Assembly (NCBI GenBank): GCA_016708345.1
Contig: JADJFX010000038.1
Span: 62,001 to 126,000, forward strand
Direction of reading: 5' to 3'
From: Candidatus Rhodoferax bjergmarkensis
GTDB lineage: Bacteria > Pseudomonadota > Gammaproteobacteria > Burkholderiales > Burkholderiaceae_C
Length of the DNA: 64,000 nucleotides
Shown here: positions 15,757 through 25,180 of the stretch, one piece after another
Layout: every line of letters starts with the position of its first letter
Position numbering within the stretch: position 1 is the stretch's first letter
Program-made: the position numbers and the translations under genes
Notes under the pieces: model-generated
What the model saw: only the letters and a program-made list of their open reading frames with translations
Databases searched by the model: none
What the model was told of the DNA's origin: nothing

Positions 15757-16797
15757 TTAAATCACACCACTGCTGCGCAAAATCGCAAAAATGCTGAACA
15801 GGGGCCAACGGGACTTATGGCCGTAGTAAGTCCGTGTAAATTTGCCATCAAATCTGGACTTGGCAAAATCCAGACCCTTGCAGCTATAAAGCCAGCCGCA
15901 TTTGTTGTAAATGAAGTTCATCAGGCTGTGAACCAAGGGTGACTCAAAGGAATCGATTCCCGCCTCGACCCGTGCCGGGAACAGTCCGAAATCAATGTAT
16001 TCGACGCCTTCTTCTTTCATGATATTCATGGCGTGAATCATCACGGAATACCACAGCCCACGCTTAAACCCGGCCCATGAGCGCGACACGTTGGGAGCGT
16101 ACGCAATAACCTTGCCGTCGCGGTAAATTGGATCGAAACAAACATACCCAACAACGTGGCCATCTTTGCGTGCGTAGAAATACCGGCAGTTTTCGCGGTA
16201 ATCCATCTCCATCGGGCGCACCAAAAATTTGAGTTCTTTCTTAACGACCCGTGTTTTGAGCCATGCGGCTGAGGCTTCCATCAACTCGTCGTGAGCAGGC
16301 CCGACGGTGCCAATGTAGCCTTCTTCGGCAATGGTAATTCCCTGCGTTTTGGCCTGATTGACCGTTTTGCGCAAGGACTGGCGCTCTTTTCCGGCCATGG
16401 TCCAAGTGCTCAGCGGAACTTTGTTTTCCGTACCCAGTTGCGAGCAGTAGTAGCCATGTTTTTCAGCAATGTGCTTGGCCAGTTCGGGGGAAATCTGCAC
16501 CCAGAGTGCATTTGGGAAACGTTCCGCAAAGAGCGCCACCAGACGCTCCGTGTTTTCTTTCTTGCAAATCGGATCACTCAGGACATATACCATTCCAAAA
16601 GCGTAGCGATACGAGACATACCCCACATCATGGACATCAAAGTATTTCATGCCTGGCTGAAACGATGCAAACGCATTGCAATTCGTTCCGAATTTTTTCA
16701 GGTAGGCAATTCTCTCGGCAATAGAGAAAGAAAAGGCTGTATCAACTGCAACACTGCGGCTCGATACTCTGGACAGAGCAAAATGTTTTCCGTTCAT
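15757..16797 (-). CDS. DUF2156/GNAT-like protein (phosphatidylglycerol lysyltransferase C-terminal type)
   Basis: 346 soluble residues. The pattern fits DUF2156: a region with VGYVSYRYAFGMVYVLSDPI, then KERQSLRKTVNQAKTQGI, later YFYARKDGHVVGYVCFDPI, and near the C-terminus GVEYIDFGLFPA. In MprF-type enzymes this fold transfers an aminoacyl group to lipids, but many relatives lack the membrane part and have no known substrate. It lies 165 bp downstream of a TetR-type regulator on the same strand and may be controlled by it. The 275 bp between this gene and the CPBP gene hold only a small hairpin near 15712-15740. Confidence 0.6.
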   Translation of the reverse strand: MNGKHFALSRVSSRSVAVDTAFSFSIAERIAYLKKFGTNCNAFASFQPGMKYFDVHDVGYVSYRYAFGMVYVLSDPICKKENTERLVALFAERFPNALWVQISPELAKHIAEKHGYYCSQLGTENKVPLSTWTMAGKERQSLRKTVNQAKTQGITIAEEGYIGTVGPAHDELMEASAAWLKTRVVKKELKFLVRPMEMDYRENCRYFYARKDGHVVGYVCFDPIYRDGKVIAYAPNVSRSWAGFKRGLWYSVMIHAMNIMKEEGVEYIDFGLFPARVEAGIDSFESPLVHSLMNFIYNKCGWLYSCKGLDFAKSRFDGKFTRTYYGHKSRWPLFSIFAILRSSGVI

Positions 16798-16962
16798 CTC
16801 ATTCTCCTTTTATCATTTACATTCTTAAACTTTTTTGATAACTCACTCTTGTCTCCACTGCCGATAAAAGCGCATGTCCTAAGGGTGAATTTGGCTATTC
16901 ATTTCAAATTATTTTTTCGTCTCACTCATCAACTTATTAAATTGCGATTTATGTCGTTCGCC

Positions 16963-17610
16963 TCATAGTTGCGCCTTTCTGGCTACGCCATTCAAGAACA
17001 AGCTAAGCATCTCGCTGGTCACTTCACGCAAATTGGACTCAGGGTCTTGAACCCAGCGCATCAGTGACACCAGTCGCAGAAAGGTCAGGTACTCTGCCAT
17101 CCGCTCGGCAGGCATGTCGGTCACGATGTCGCCAGTGAGCTGCCCCAAACGCAACAATTCGACAAGTGACGTATCAAAGATGGTTGGCGCACGCGACCCG
17201 TTGTTGGGGCTGCACATAAAGAGCAGGTAGGGGAACACGTACGAACGCATGCTCTCCAAGTAGGGCTCAATCTCCCGAAACAGATATTCAAAGCGCTTGA
17301 CACTGGTGGGCATGGCGATCACTGCAGCGGTGATGGACTCTTGCCGCTCAAGACAAATCTGGTCAATGCGATGCTGAATCAGCGATTCTTTGGCCTGATA
17401 GTGCTTGTAAAGGGTTCCCTTGGCAACATCAGCTGCTTCGGCAATGGTTTCCATGGTGACGTTTTCGTAGCCATGGGCATCGAACAACCCCCATGCAACA
17501 TCACCGATGTGGGATTTGGTGTCTTGCAGCTTTCGCTCGCGCCGACCTGCAGCTGGCGCTGCAGGTGCCAATGCGCCAAAACCAGAATTATTAATAGATT
17601 GGAGTGACAT
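16963..17610 (-). CDS. TetR/AcrR family transcriptional regulator
   Basis: 215 residues. The N-terminal helix-turn-helix is standard: RERKLQDTKSHIGDVAWGLF, then HGYENVTMETIAEAADVA and KGTLYKHYQAKESLIQH at about residues 24-75. The C-terminal two thirds form the ligand domain and are not assignable to a specific ligand class. It is the first gene of a likely two-gene unit with the DUF2156 gene. Confidence 0.9.
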   Translation of the reverse strand: MSLQSINNSGFGALAPAAPAAGRRERKLQDTKSHIGDVAWGLFDAHGYENVTMETIAEAADVAKGTLYKHYQAKESLIQHRIDQICLERQESITAAVIAMPTSVKRFEYLFREIEPYLESMRSYVFPYLLFMCSPNNGSRAPTIFDTSLVELLRLGQLTGDIVTDMPAERMAEYLTFLRLVSLMRWVQDPESNLREVTSEMLSLFLNGVARKAQL

Positions 17611-17783
17611 ATCTAAACTTTTTTATACCTTGTGCAGAATTGTACTGAGTTTATTGCTGAACGACGTATATTTTTTAAATACCTTCGTTTTAGTCAACTA
17701 TTTGGCAGAATTCTCTGTGCTGTTGACTGAATCGCCGCAGCGCAGGCCAGCGCAGTCCCTCGCCAGTCAAACAGCCTTGGCAG

Positions 17784-18701
17784 TCAGGCTGCTACTGGTT
17801 TGAGTAAACTCAGCGCCAGACACAGGTCTGCCCATGCGCGGGCTTTGTCGCCCTGGCTGCGTAGCAAATAGGCGGGGTGGTAGCTCACCACCACAGGGAT
17901 GCCTTGGTAGAGGTAGATTTGTCCGCGCAACTTGCCCAAGGGGATTGCGCTCACCTCGGGCACACGCTCGCTCAGCAGGCTCTGAGCGGCAAAACGGCCC
18001 AAAGCCAGGATCACTTTGGGCTGCACCAACGCCACTTCGCGGCGCAGGTAGTTTTCACACGCCGCAAGCTCGTGCGGCTGAGGGTTGCGCACCACGGCGG
18101 GGCGGCACTTGACCACGTTGGTCAAGTAGGCTGCCGTGGCCCCGGAGTTCCCCGGACCCCACCGACTGACACCGACGGCTTTGAGCATGTTGTCCAGCAA
18201 CTGCCCAACCTGCTCGGCAAAAGGCGTCCCCAAACGCGCCTCGGCTTCGTCCGGCGGTTCGCCCACCACCAGCCAATCTGCCTGAGGCAGTGCATCATGC
18301 TCACTGCCTGCGGTCACCGGTGACCGGCAGCCGACATGCAGCGAACAAGCCTGGCAGGTGGCCAGGGTTTGCGCCAACGCCGGCCACGCCATGGTGGCAA
18401 TGCCTTCAGCCAGTCCCGCACTGGCCGCAGTGGTGGCCATGGCAGCCACCCCAATGCCCGACGCCATGGTAGATGCAGCCACCGGGTTTGGTTTGCGAAT
18501 TTCAGGTGCTTTTTGGGCTGCTGCGCCCGTATTCATTGCGCGAGCAGCTTCTTTTTCGATAGCAAAATCAGCCGCCTGATCAGGCATTGCAGCCGCTTGC
18601 CTGGCGCTGACACCCCCGCCCTGAGGGTGCTGCCACACGCGCACCCCCATCTCCTGCAACATGGCACGCTGGCGGTCATCTAAATTCAAGGACATGGGCA
18701 C
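17784..18701 (-). CDS. Uracil-DNA glycosylase, family 4-like (4Fe-4S type)
   Basis: 305 residues; removes uracil from DNA in base excision repair. The catalytic part starts near residue 105: ATCQACSLHVGC gives two iron-sulfur cysteines, VVGEPPDEAEARLGTPF is motif 1, and SYHPAYLLRS is motif 2; further cysteines are in VVKCRP and ACENYLRREV. The first 100 residues are Ala/Met-rich low complexity and are not in the minimal enzyme; they include a copy of the genome's TAGCTGCT-GCGCA palindrome (about 18545-18580), translated as DFAIEKEAARA. The start could also be the Met two codons later. It ends the tsaB-rimI-udg unit. Confidence 0.85.
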   Translation of the reverse strand: MPMSLNLDDRQRAMLQEMGVRVWQHPQGGGVSARQAAAMPDQAADFAIEKEAARAMNTGAAAQKAPEIRKPNPVAASTMASGIGVAAMATTAASAGLAEGIATMAWPALAQTLATCQACSLHVGCRSPVTAGSEHDALPQADWLVVGEPPDEAEARLGTPFAEQVGQLLDNMLKAVGVSRWGPGNSGATAAYLTNVVKCRPAVVRNPQPHELAACENYLRREVALVQPKVILALGRFAAQSLLSERVPEVSAIPLGKLRGQIYLYQGIPVVVSYHPAYLLRSQGDKARAWADLCLALSLLKPVAA

Positions 18702-18713
18702 ATTCTCACAGAC

Positions 18714-19181
18714 TCACAAGGGGCGGCTCATCACGACGGCCCCCTCACGCTGACCGTCCACGGCGGGGTAATAGTTCTTGCGCTCCCCCACCCTGCGAAA
18801 CCCCTGCGCTTCATACACCTGCAGGGCGCGCAGATTGCCCACGCGCACCTCCAGCCACAGCCACTGCGCGCCCTGCCCTTTGGCCCAGATCGCCAGCGCA
18901 TCGAGCATCACATGCGCCCAACCCTGGCGCTGGTGCTGCGGGGCCACGGTGATGTTGAGCAAATGCGCCTCATCCACCCCCAGCATGGCCACGAAATAGC
19001 CCAGCAAGGTCTCGCCCGCCAGCAGCAATTGAATTTGGTAGCCCGAACGCAGGCAATCCAGAAAGTGGCTGCGCGACCAAGGGTGGGCATACGCCTGCTG
19101 CTCGGTCGCCAGCACCACGTCCAGCCGCTGTGGCGTCAGGGCTTCAAAGCGCACTTCGAGTGCAGCAGGCTCGGCACTCAT
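18714..19181 (-). CDS. rimI: Ribosomal protein bS18 N-alanine acetyltransferase
   Basis: 155 residues from the ATG at 19181, which overlaps the tsaB stop as ATGA. GNAT fold: HLLNITVAPQHQRQGWAHVM is the acetyl-CoA binding Q/RxxGxG/A-type loop (here QRQGWA), and the C-terminal ALQVYEAQGFRRVGERKNYY is typical of RimI. RimI acetylates the N-terminal alanine of S18. Longer upstream starts exist but would run deep into tsaB; the coupling to tsaB supports the chosen start. Confidence 0.9.
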   Translation of the reverse strand: MSAEPAALEVRFEALTPQRLDVVLATEQQAYAHPWSRSHFLDCLRSGYQIQLLLAGETLLGYFVAMLGVDEAHLLNITVAPQHQRQGWAHVMLDALAIWAKGQGAQWLWLEVRVGNLRALQVYEAQGFRRVGERKNYYPAVDGQREGAVVMSRPL

Positions 19182-19903
19182 GTCGCGGCTTTCTCCGCAG
19201 CACGCTCCAGGGTGGTTTTGGCCACCTTGTCGCGAATGTAAAGCGGCAAGGCCTCGTCTGGTGCCACCGCGCATCCCGCCGCCAACAGACCGGGGGCCAA
19301 CCGCAAGAGTGCGCTGGCCGTGGGCAAGGCCTCTATGCGCTGGGCAAAGGCAGGGTTCAATCGTGCGCCATACACCTCAAACACATTGCCGGCCAATGTG
19401 CATGCTGGCACGGTTGGCAAATCTTCAGGTCGAATCAGGCTGCTGCGCACTATTTGTGACCACTTGTTGCTATCAAATGAATAGTGTCCGGTGTACAACT
19501 CGTCCATCCGCGCGTCCAGCAAAGCCAGCGCACTGAAGCGGGGCAATTCGCGCGCCTGCTGCCAGCGCGCTTCTTCGGCCACGGCCAGCAAGGTGTCCAC
19601 CGGCAACACCTTGATGCCCGCACCAAAGGCCAGCCCCTGCGCCACCGCACACGCAGTGCGCAGGCCGGTGAACGAGCCCGGGCCGCAGCCAAAAACAATG
19701 GCATCGAGTTGAGGAAACTGCAGCCCGGCCTGCGTCATCAACTGCTGGATGGCCGGAATCAGCAGGGTGGAGGTCAGCGCGCCGCCGGGGCCGCTGTGCA
19801 GCCAGCACTGCACCGATGGGCCTGCGCCCGCCACACCCACGTCGGTGCGCTGCACGGCAAGCGACATTGCCTCGGTACTGGTATCAAAAGCCAATAAATT
19901 CAT
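19178..19903 (-). CDS. tsaB: tRNA N6-threonylcarbamoyladenosine synthesis protein TsaB
   Basis: 241 residues, starting MNLLAFDTSTEAMSLAV. This is the actin-like scaffold that works with TsaD and TsaE to make t6A37 on ANN-decoding tRNAs. FGCGPGSFTGLRTACAVAQG near residue 72 is the diagnostic motif. The stretch YTGHYSFDSNKWSQIV, about residues 137-152, falls in a copy of the genome's dispersed palindrome (about 19430-19486) and looks like an insertion into a variable part of the protein. Confidence 0.93.
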   Translation of the reverse strand: MNLLAFDTSTEAMSLAVQRTDVGVAGAGPSVQCWLHSGPGGALTSTLLIPAIQQLMTQAGLQFPQLDAIVFGCGPGSFTGLRTACAVAQGLAFGAGIKVLPVDTLLAVAEEARWQQARELPRFSALALLDARMDELYTGHYSFDSNKWSQIVRSSLIRPEDLPTVPACTLAGNVFEVYGARLNPAFAQRIEALPTASALLRLAPGLLAAGCAVAPDEALPLYIRDKVAKTTLERAAEKAAT

Positions 19904-19910
19904 GGTATCA

Positions 19911-19968
19911 AATCAGCCTCTAGCGCCCTATAAATATGCGCGAGTAGCTCCTATTTTTGCAGCGAATG
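19911..19968 (-). repeat. Dispersed TAGCTGCT-GCGCA palindrome, intergenic copy
   Basis: Read on the minus strand: GCAAAAATAGGAGCTACTCGCGCA, loop, GGGCGCTAGAGGCTGATTT (broken here into its parts). It lies in the 163 bp divergent gap between tsaB and dacB, so both promoters must lie in or beside it. Confidence 0.65.
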
Positions 19969-20066
19969 GCAGCGCCATGCGCAACGGCCAGCGGTTTGGG
20001 ATGAGGCATGACAAAGAAAGCATCGCTGGATTATCGGCGGGCGACTCAGGGCCGGATAATCAAACC

Positions 20067-21518
20067 ATGTCTTTCACCAAAAACCTGTTGGGCGTTGTAC
20101 TCGCCTGTTTATCCGGCTTGAGTCCGGCCCAAGCCCTGCCCCCCGATGTGCTGGCAGCCTTGGCCCGCGCCAAAGTGCCGCTGGAGGCGGTCAGCCTGCT
20201 GGTGGTGGATGCCCAAGGCAAAGCGCCCCCCCGGCTGAGCCACCGCGCCAGCGTTCCGGTCAACCCGGCGTCCGTGATGAAGTTGGTGACCACTTATGCG
20301 GCGCTCGATCTGCTGGGCCCGGCCTTCAGCTGGCGCACACCTGTGCTGGTGGAAGGGGCTGTGCGTGAGGGCACCTTGTATGGCAACGTGTACATCGTGG
20401 GCCAGGGCGACCCCAAACTGGTGCAAGAGCGCCTGTGGCTGCTGCTGCGCCGGGTGCAGGCGCTGGGCATCCACACCATCGCGGGTGACCTGGTGCTGGA
20501 GCGCAGCGCTTTCGAAGCTATCGCGCCCGACCCCGCCAGCTTTGACGGCGAGCCGCTGCGCCCCTACAACGCCGCGCCCGATGCGCTTTTGCTCAACTTC
20601 AAATCAGTGGTCATGACCTTCGTGCCCGAGCGCTCAAGCAACACCGCCCGTGTGCAGTACGAGCCGCCGCTGGCCGGGGTTCAGATGCCAACCAGCCTGC
20701 CCCTGGCCGCAGGCGAATGCGGCGACTACCGGGGCGCACTCAAGGCTGATTTTTCTGACGCCACACGCATCCGCTTTGCCGGCAGCTACCCGGCAAGCTG
20801 CGGCGAAAAAGTCTGGCCCGTGGCCTACGCCGACCCCCAAAGCTACAGCGTGCGCGCTGTCGAAGGGTTATGGCGCGAGATGGGGGGCAAACTCGGCGGC
20901 ACGGTGCGCGAGGGCCGCCTGCCCCAGCGGGCCGGGCCAGCGAATAAAGTGACGCTGGAGCCCGCATTCGAAGTCAGCTCCCCGCCTTTGGCCGAGATCA
21001 TCCGCGACATCAACAAGTACAGCAACAACGTGATGGCGCAGCAACTGTTCCTGACACTCAGTTTGCAAGCCCGTGATGCCCTTGGCAGCCCGGTCAACAC
21101 AGTGGCAACGCGAGCGGCTTCACGCGCTGTGGTGGGCAACTGGTGGAAAGAGCGCATCCAAACGGATGACGCCCCGGTGCTGGACAACGGCTCGGGCCTG
21201 TCGCGCCATGAACGCATCAGCGCCCAGGCCTTGGGGCGTCTGCTGCAATCGGCCTACCGCTCACCGCTGATGCCGGAGCTGATGGCCTCTTTGCCCATCA
21301 CGGGGGTGGACGGCACGCTCAAAAACCGCCGCGCTGGGCCGTTGGGCAGCGCCCACCTCAAAACCGGCAGTTTGCGCGATGTCACGGCGGTGGCAGGCTA
21401 TGTGCACGGTGCCAGCGGCAAACGCTATGTGCTGGTGGCCATTGCCAACCACCCCAACGCCAGCGCCGCACGGCCTGCGTTTGGGAGTCTGATAGAGTGG
21501 GCATGGAAGGAGAATTAG
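20067..21518 (+). CDS. dacB: D-alanyl-D-alanine carboxypeptidase/endopeptidase (PBP4 family)
   Basis: 483 residues from the ATG at 20067, which gives a proper signal peptide (FTKNLLGVVLACLSGLSPAQA). S13-family serine peptidase of the periplasm, trimming peptidoglycan peptides. The three active-site motifs are present: PASVMKLVT (S-x-x-K, near residue 70), KYSNNVMAQ (S-x-N) and HLKTGSLRD (K-T-G). Longer upstream frames lack support. The next gene starts 4 bp downstream, so dacB and the diguanylate cyclase may be co-transcribed. Confidence 0.93.
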   Translation: MSFTKNLLGVVLACLSGLSPAQALPPDVLAALARAKVPLEAVSLLVVDAQGKAPPRLSHRASVPVNPASVMKLVTTYAALDLLGPAFSWRTPVLVEGAVREGTLYGNVYIVGQGDPKLVQERLWLLLRRVQALGIHTIAGDLVLERSAFEAIAPDPASFDGEPLRPYNAAPDALLLNFKSVVMTFVPERSSNTARVQYEPPLAGVQMPTSLPLAAGECGDYRGALKADFSDATRIRFAGSYPASCGEKVWPVAYADPQSYSVRAVEGLWREMGGKLGGTVREGRLPQRAGPANKVTLEPAFEVSSPPLAEIIRDINKYSNNVMAQQLFLTLSLQARDALGSPVNTVATRAASRAVVGNWWKERIQTDDAPVLDNGSGLSRHERISAQALGRLLQSAYRSPLMPELMASLPITGVDGTLKNRRAGPLGSAHLKTGSLRDVTAVAGYVHGASGKRYVLVAIANHPNASAARPAFGSLIEWAWKEN

Positions 21519-21522
21519 CTGC

Positions 21523-22668
21523 ATGAGTCATCCTGAGTCCGTCGTCAAAACCAAGACACCTGTTCACTGGACGGTCAAAACAAACTACCGGCTGCGCACC
21601 GGCTCGTTTGCCATCATGTTCACCAGCATCGTCTTTCATGGCTGGGACAAAGGCTACAGCCCGTTGTTCTGGGGCCTGATTGCACTGCACCTGCTGGCCT
21701 ACCCACACCTGATGTTCTGGCGTGCCCGGCGCGCGGCCAACTCTCAGAATGCGGAGGTGAACAACCTCGCGGTTGACTCCTTTTTGTTTGGCATTTTGGC
21801 GGCGGCTTTGCAATTTCCGCTGTGGATTTCGTTCACGGTGTACATCGCCAGCACGCTGAACATCACCATCAGCCGGGGCACCAAAGGCATGCTGCTGTCG
21901 CAGCTGGCTTTTTTCGGCGGCGCACTGATCTCGATTGGAATTTTCGGCTGGCATGTGTCGCCAGAGACCGGCTGGCCGGCCACCTTGATGTGCCTGGCCG
22001 GCAACACCGTCTATATGATTTCCATTGGCGTGGCCGCTTTTGGCCGCAACCAGCAATTGCGCAAGACCCGCGAAGCCTTGCGCGAGGGCGAACAAACCCT
22101 CAAGCAGCAACTGGCAGAAATTCAAAACCTGCAGGAAAAGCTCCAGGAGCAGGCCAGCCGTGACCCGCTCACCGGCATGTACAACCGCCGTTTTCTGGAC
22201 TCCATGGTGGCGCGCGAAATTGCGCGCTGCCGCCGCGAAAAAACCCCCTTGACCGTGATGATGATTGACGTCGATCATTTCAAGAAGGTCAACGACACTT
22301 ATGGTCACCCCGGGGGTGACGAGGTGTTGAAAAACCTGGCCGCCCTGTTGATTGGCAGAGTGCGCGTCACCGACGTTCCTTGCCGCTACGGCGGTGAAGA
22401 GTTCCTGCTGCTGCTGCCAGGTATGGCACCGGACATTGCCATGTTGCGCGCCAACACATGGCGCACCGCTTTCGCTGAAATGAGCTCTACTTTAGACGGC
22501 GTGACGATCAAAGCCACCATGTCCATCGGGGTTGCCATTTACCCTGAGCATGGCGACACCATCACCGAGCTGACCCACTGCGCCGACCTGGCCCTGTACC
22601 GCGCCAAGGAAGAGGGGCGCAACCGCGCCATCATGTACACCGAAGAGCTGGCCAAGGCCAAATCCTGA
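21523..22668 (+). CDS. Diguanylate cyclase with MASE2 membrane sensor
   Basis: 381 residues. Residues 10-165 hold about five membrane segments with WDKGYSPLFWGLIALHLLAY and PHLMFWRARRAAN, matching MASE2. A coiled coil (about 170-210, REGEQTLKQQLAEIQNLQEK) leads to a GGDEF domain starting DPLTGMYNRRFLD, with the active site RYGGEEF. RVTD five residues before GGEEF is an inhibitory I-site (RxxD), so product feedback is expected. It makes c-di-GMP, which could feed the cyclase-PilZ protein at 6200, though that link is only by chemistry. Confidence 0.92.
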   Translation: MSHPESVVKTKTPVHWTVKTNYRLRTGSFAIMFTSIVFHGWDKGYSPLFWGLIALHLLAYPHLMFWRARRAANSQNAEVNNLAVDSFLFGILAAALQFPLWISFTVYIASTLNITISRGTKGMLLSQLAFFGGALISIGIFGWHVSPETGWPATLMCLAGNTVYMISIGVAAFGRNQQLRKTREALREGEQTLKQQLAEIQNLQEKLQEQASRDPLTGMYNRRFLDSMVAREIARCRREKTPLTVMMIDVDHFKKVNDTYGHPGGDEVLKNLAALLIGRVRVTDVPCRYGGEEFLLLLPGMAPDIAMLRANTWRTAFAEMSSTLDGVTIKATMSIGVAIYPEHGDTITELTHCADLALYRAKEEGRNRAIMYTEELAKAKS

Positions 22669-22703
22669 AGACAACATCCTTGCGCGCCCCTTCTGAGCCT
22701 GCC

Positions 22704-22961
22704 ATGCAACTTATCGACGTCATCGGATTTATCGCCGCCGTGCTGACCACCGCCAGCTTTGTGCCCCAGGCCTGGCACACGTTTCGCACCCGCGACGTGA
22801 GCGGCATCTCGCTGGGCATGTACAGCGCTTTTACCGCCGGGGTGGCCTGCTGGCTGGTTTATGGCCTGCTGCTGGGTGCCTGGCCGGTCGTGATTGCCAA
22901 TTTGGTGACCCTGAGTCTGGCTGCGACCATTTTGGTCATGAAGCTGCGGTTTGGCCAGTAG
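22704..22961 (+). CDS. SemiSWEET/PQ-loop small transporter
   Basis: 85 residues with three membrane helices from the ATG at 22704 (MQLIDVIGFIAAVL). The PQ motif is visible in TASFVPQAWHTFRTRDVSGIS, and the third helix carries the ANLVTLSLA segment. SemiSWEETs dimerise to form sugar channels; the substrate is not predictable here. 35 bp after the diguanylate cyclase gene, same strand. Confidence 0.88.
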   Translation: MQLIDVIGFIAAVLTTASFVPQAWHTFRTRDVSGISLGMYSAFTAGVACWLVYGLLLGAWPVVIANLVTLSLAATILVMKLRFGQ

Positions 22962-23016
22962 GTTGAGCAAAGAACCAAGGCCAGCCCCCGAATCAAGCCC
23001 CTGCAGGTGCCAGAAT

Positions 23017-23078
23017 TGCTATCAAAAAAGTAGCTGCTTGCGCACATTCCATCTGCGCAAGCGGCATATTTTCATTGG
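23017..23078 (+). repeat. Dispersed TAGCTGCT-GCGCA palindrome, intergenic copy
   Basis: TTGCTATCAAAAAAG, then TAGCTGCTTGCGCA, a 9 nt loop, TGCGCAAGCGGC and ATATTTTC. Inverted arms GCTTGCGCA/TGCGCAAGC. It lies in the convergent gap between the SemiSWEET gene and the histidine kinase gene, where it could act as a structured 3' end. Confidence 0.7.
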
Positions 23079-23161
23079 AATAATCGATAGGATGGCTGCT
23101 TGTGGCAACTTGTGGCAGCGCCGTGGTAGCCGACAAAAGAGGCATGGCAGAGCGGCTCAAT

Positions 23162-24397
23162 TCAGCCTTGACCCAAAGGCAGTTCCACCACAAAACAGGC
23201 TCCGCCCGCCGGGGCGTTTTCGCAATACACACGCCCACCATGGCGCAGGACGATGGATTTCACCAAAGCCAGCCCCAGGCCCACACCGCCATCACGCTCG
23301 GTGGCACCGGGCAGACGGTAAAAAGGTTCAAAAATCCGCTCGCGCAATGCGGGCGGCACGCCCGGCCCACGGTCACTGACGCGCACCAGGGCCTGGTTTT
23401 CGGTTTGGGTCAGGGTCACCGTGACGCCACCGGCACCGTGGCGGCGCGCGTTCTCCAATAAATTGCGCATGGCACGGCGCAACAACTTTGTCACCCCTTG
23501 CACCGGCAAGGCCGACGCCTGCCCGAGCTGAACATCCAGGTCGGCATCCACCCGCGCGCACTCCTCCGCTGCCAGGGCTATCAGGTCCACCGATTCGATG
23601 GTGCCCAGGTCGGCTTCACGGGCGTCGAGCCTGCTGGCCAGCAGGATTTCTTCAATCAGCTGGTCCAGTTCGGTGATGTTGCGTGATATTTCATCGCGCC
23701 ATGAGGGATTGAGGGCTGCAGCATCCCCCATCAACTCCAAACCCATTCGAATACGGGTCAAAGGTGAACGCAACTCGTGCGAGGCATTGGCCAGCAGCGA
23801 CTTTTGCGAAGCCAGCAGGGCCTCATGCGAATTCACCAGCGTCTCGATACGCTGGGCCGCGTGGTTGAAGCGCGCCGCCAAAAACGCAACCTCGTCCTGC
23901 CCCGACTCGGGTACCCGAATGGAGAGATCGCCCTCGCCCCATTGTTCAACCCCGTTTTGCAAGCGCTCCAGGCGGCGCGTGAGTTTGCGGCTGATGGGAT
24001 AGGTGGCCAAAGCCACCGCAATGGCGACCAAGGCCACCAGCCAAAAAAAGCGGTTCCAGGGCGACTGTGGCGGACGAGGCAAGTGCATGTGCAAGGTTTG
24101 ACCATCGGCCAGTTGAACCAGAAACTCTGGCCCGGAGCCATATTGGCCATGTGGTCCAAACAAAGGCACTGCGTTTTCAGCTCCGCTCGCGGACGGATTC
24201 GTTTCGTCGACGGAATGCGAATGCCGGGGGCGAACATGGCCGCGACCAATCACATCGCCCGCCTCGTTGCGCACCACCACATCGCGGATACGCGGCTCGG
24301 AAAGATTGCGTGAAATCCAGCCCACGGAAAAGGTGGCCACCGCCACCGCCAGCACCACCGCCAGCCAGATGCGTACATAAAGTTTCTTGAAAAACAC
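23162..24397 (-). CDS. Two-component sensor histidine kinase
   Basis: 411 residues. One membrane helix at about 5-27, a periplasmic part of about 95 residues rich in His (RPRHSHSVDE; possibly metal-binding), a second helix near 125-145, HAMP, then HisKA with the phospho-acceptor in NASHELRSPLTRIR and the ATPase boxes RRAMRNLLENARRHG, VSDRGPGVP and GVGLGLALVKSI. Overall form resembles CpxA/RstB-like kinases. Its start lies 2 bp after the stop of the response regulator gene, which precedes it in the operon. Confidence 0.9.
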   Translation of the reverse strand: MFFKKLYVRIWLAVVLAVAVATFSVGWISRNLSEPRIRDVVVRNEAGDVIGRGHVRPRHSHSVDETNPSASGAENAVPLFGPHGQYGSGPEFLVQLADGQTLHMHLPRPPQSPWNRFFWLVALVAIAVALATYPISRKLTRRLERLQNGVEQWGEGDLSIRVPESGQDEVAFLAARFNHAAQRIETLVNSHEALLASQKSLLANASHELRSPLTRIRMGLELMGDAAALNPSWRDEISRNITELDQLIEEILLASRLDAREADLGTIESVDLIALAAEECARVDADLDVQLGQASALPVQGVTKLLRRAMRNLLENARRHGAGGVTVTLTQTENQALVRVSDRGPGVPPALRERIFEPFYRLPGATERDGGVGLGLALVKSIVLRHGGRVYCENAPAGGACFVVELPLGQG

Positions 24398-24399
24398 GC

Positions 24400-25104
24400 T
24401 CAGTCCTGTTGCCGGGCAAACACATAACCCACGCCGCGCACCGTCAAAATGCGTTTCGGGTTTTTGGCATCGAGTTCGATGGCAGCGCGAATGCGACCCA
24501 TGTGGACATCTATCGAGCGGTCAAACGCATCGAGCTCCCGGCCGCGCACGGCTTCCATGATCTGGTCGCGGGTCAGCACCCTGCCTGCGCGTTCGGCCAA
24601 AGCGACCAGTAAGTCAAACTGGTAGGAGGTCAGGTCGCAGGCTTGCGCGCCTACGGTGACCGTGCGCGCGTCACAGTCGATCTCCAGTTTTCCAAAACGC
24701 AGTTGCTTGCCGTGCTGGGGAGCGCCGTCAACCCGGCGACGCAGTACGGCACGAATGCGTGCAAGCAACTCACGTGGTTCAAAGGGTTTGGGCAGGTAGT
24801 CATCGGCCCCGACCTCCAGACCGATGATCCGGTCCATGGCATCACCCTTGGCGGTCAGCATCAGCACCGGGGTTTGCGCCAGCGCACCCGGCAAGGCGCG
24901 AATGCGCCGACAAACCTCCAAGCCATCCATGTCGGGCAGCATGAGGTCCAAAATGACCAGGTCGGGGGCATTGGCCTGCAGGCTGCCAAGCCCCTGGACT
25001 GCGCTGCCTGCATGGCTTACCAGAAAACCGGACTGGCCCAGGTACTCACTCACCATCTGGGCGAGGCGCGCATCGTCTTCGATCATTAACAGGTGTTGGC
25101 TCAT
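24400..25104 (-). CDS. OmpR-family response regulator
   Basis: 234 residues. Receiver domain 1-115 with the acidic pocket MIEDD and the phospho-Asp in LVILDLMLPDMDGLEV, Thr in MLTAKG and Lys in LPKPF; a winged-helix DNA-binding domain follows (DLTSYQFDLLVALAERAGR, then HMGRIRAAIE and VRGVGYVFA). Pairs with the kinase downstream. It starts 76 bp after the end of the glycogen operon on the same strand, so read-through from glgP is possible; whether it senses anything related to glycogen is unknown. Confidence 0.92.
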   Translation of the reverse strand: MSQHLLMIEDDARLAQMVSEYLGQSGFLVSHAGSAVQGLGSLQANAPDLVILDLMLPDMDGLEVCRRIRALPGALAQTPVLMLTAKGDAMDRIIGLEVGADDYLPKPFEPRELLARIRAVLRRRVDGAPQHGKQLRFGKLEIDCDARTVTVGAQACDLTSYQFDLLVALAERAGRVLTRDQIMEAVRGRELDAFDRSIDVHMGRIRAAIELDAKNPKRILTVRGVGYVFARQQD

Positions 25105-25180
25105 GCGTGCAGTCTAGAACGCAGCCGCGTTACCTGCTTGAAGTTGCGGTAAAGAAACGTAAACCCAGCCAGCTTGTAAA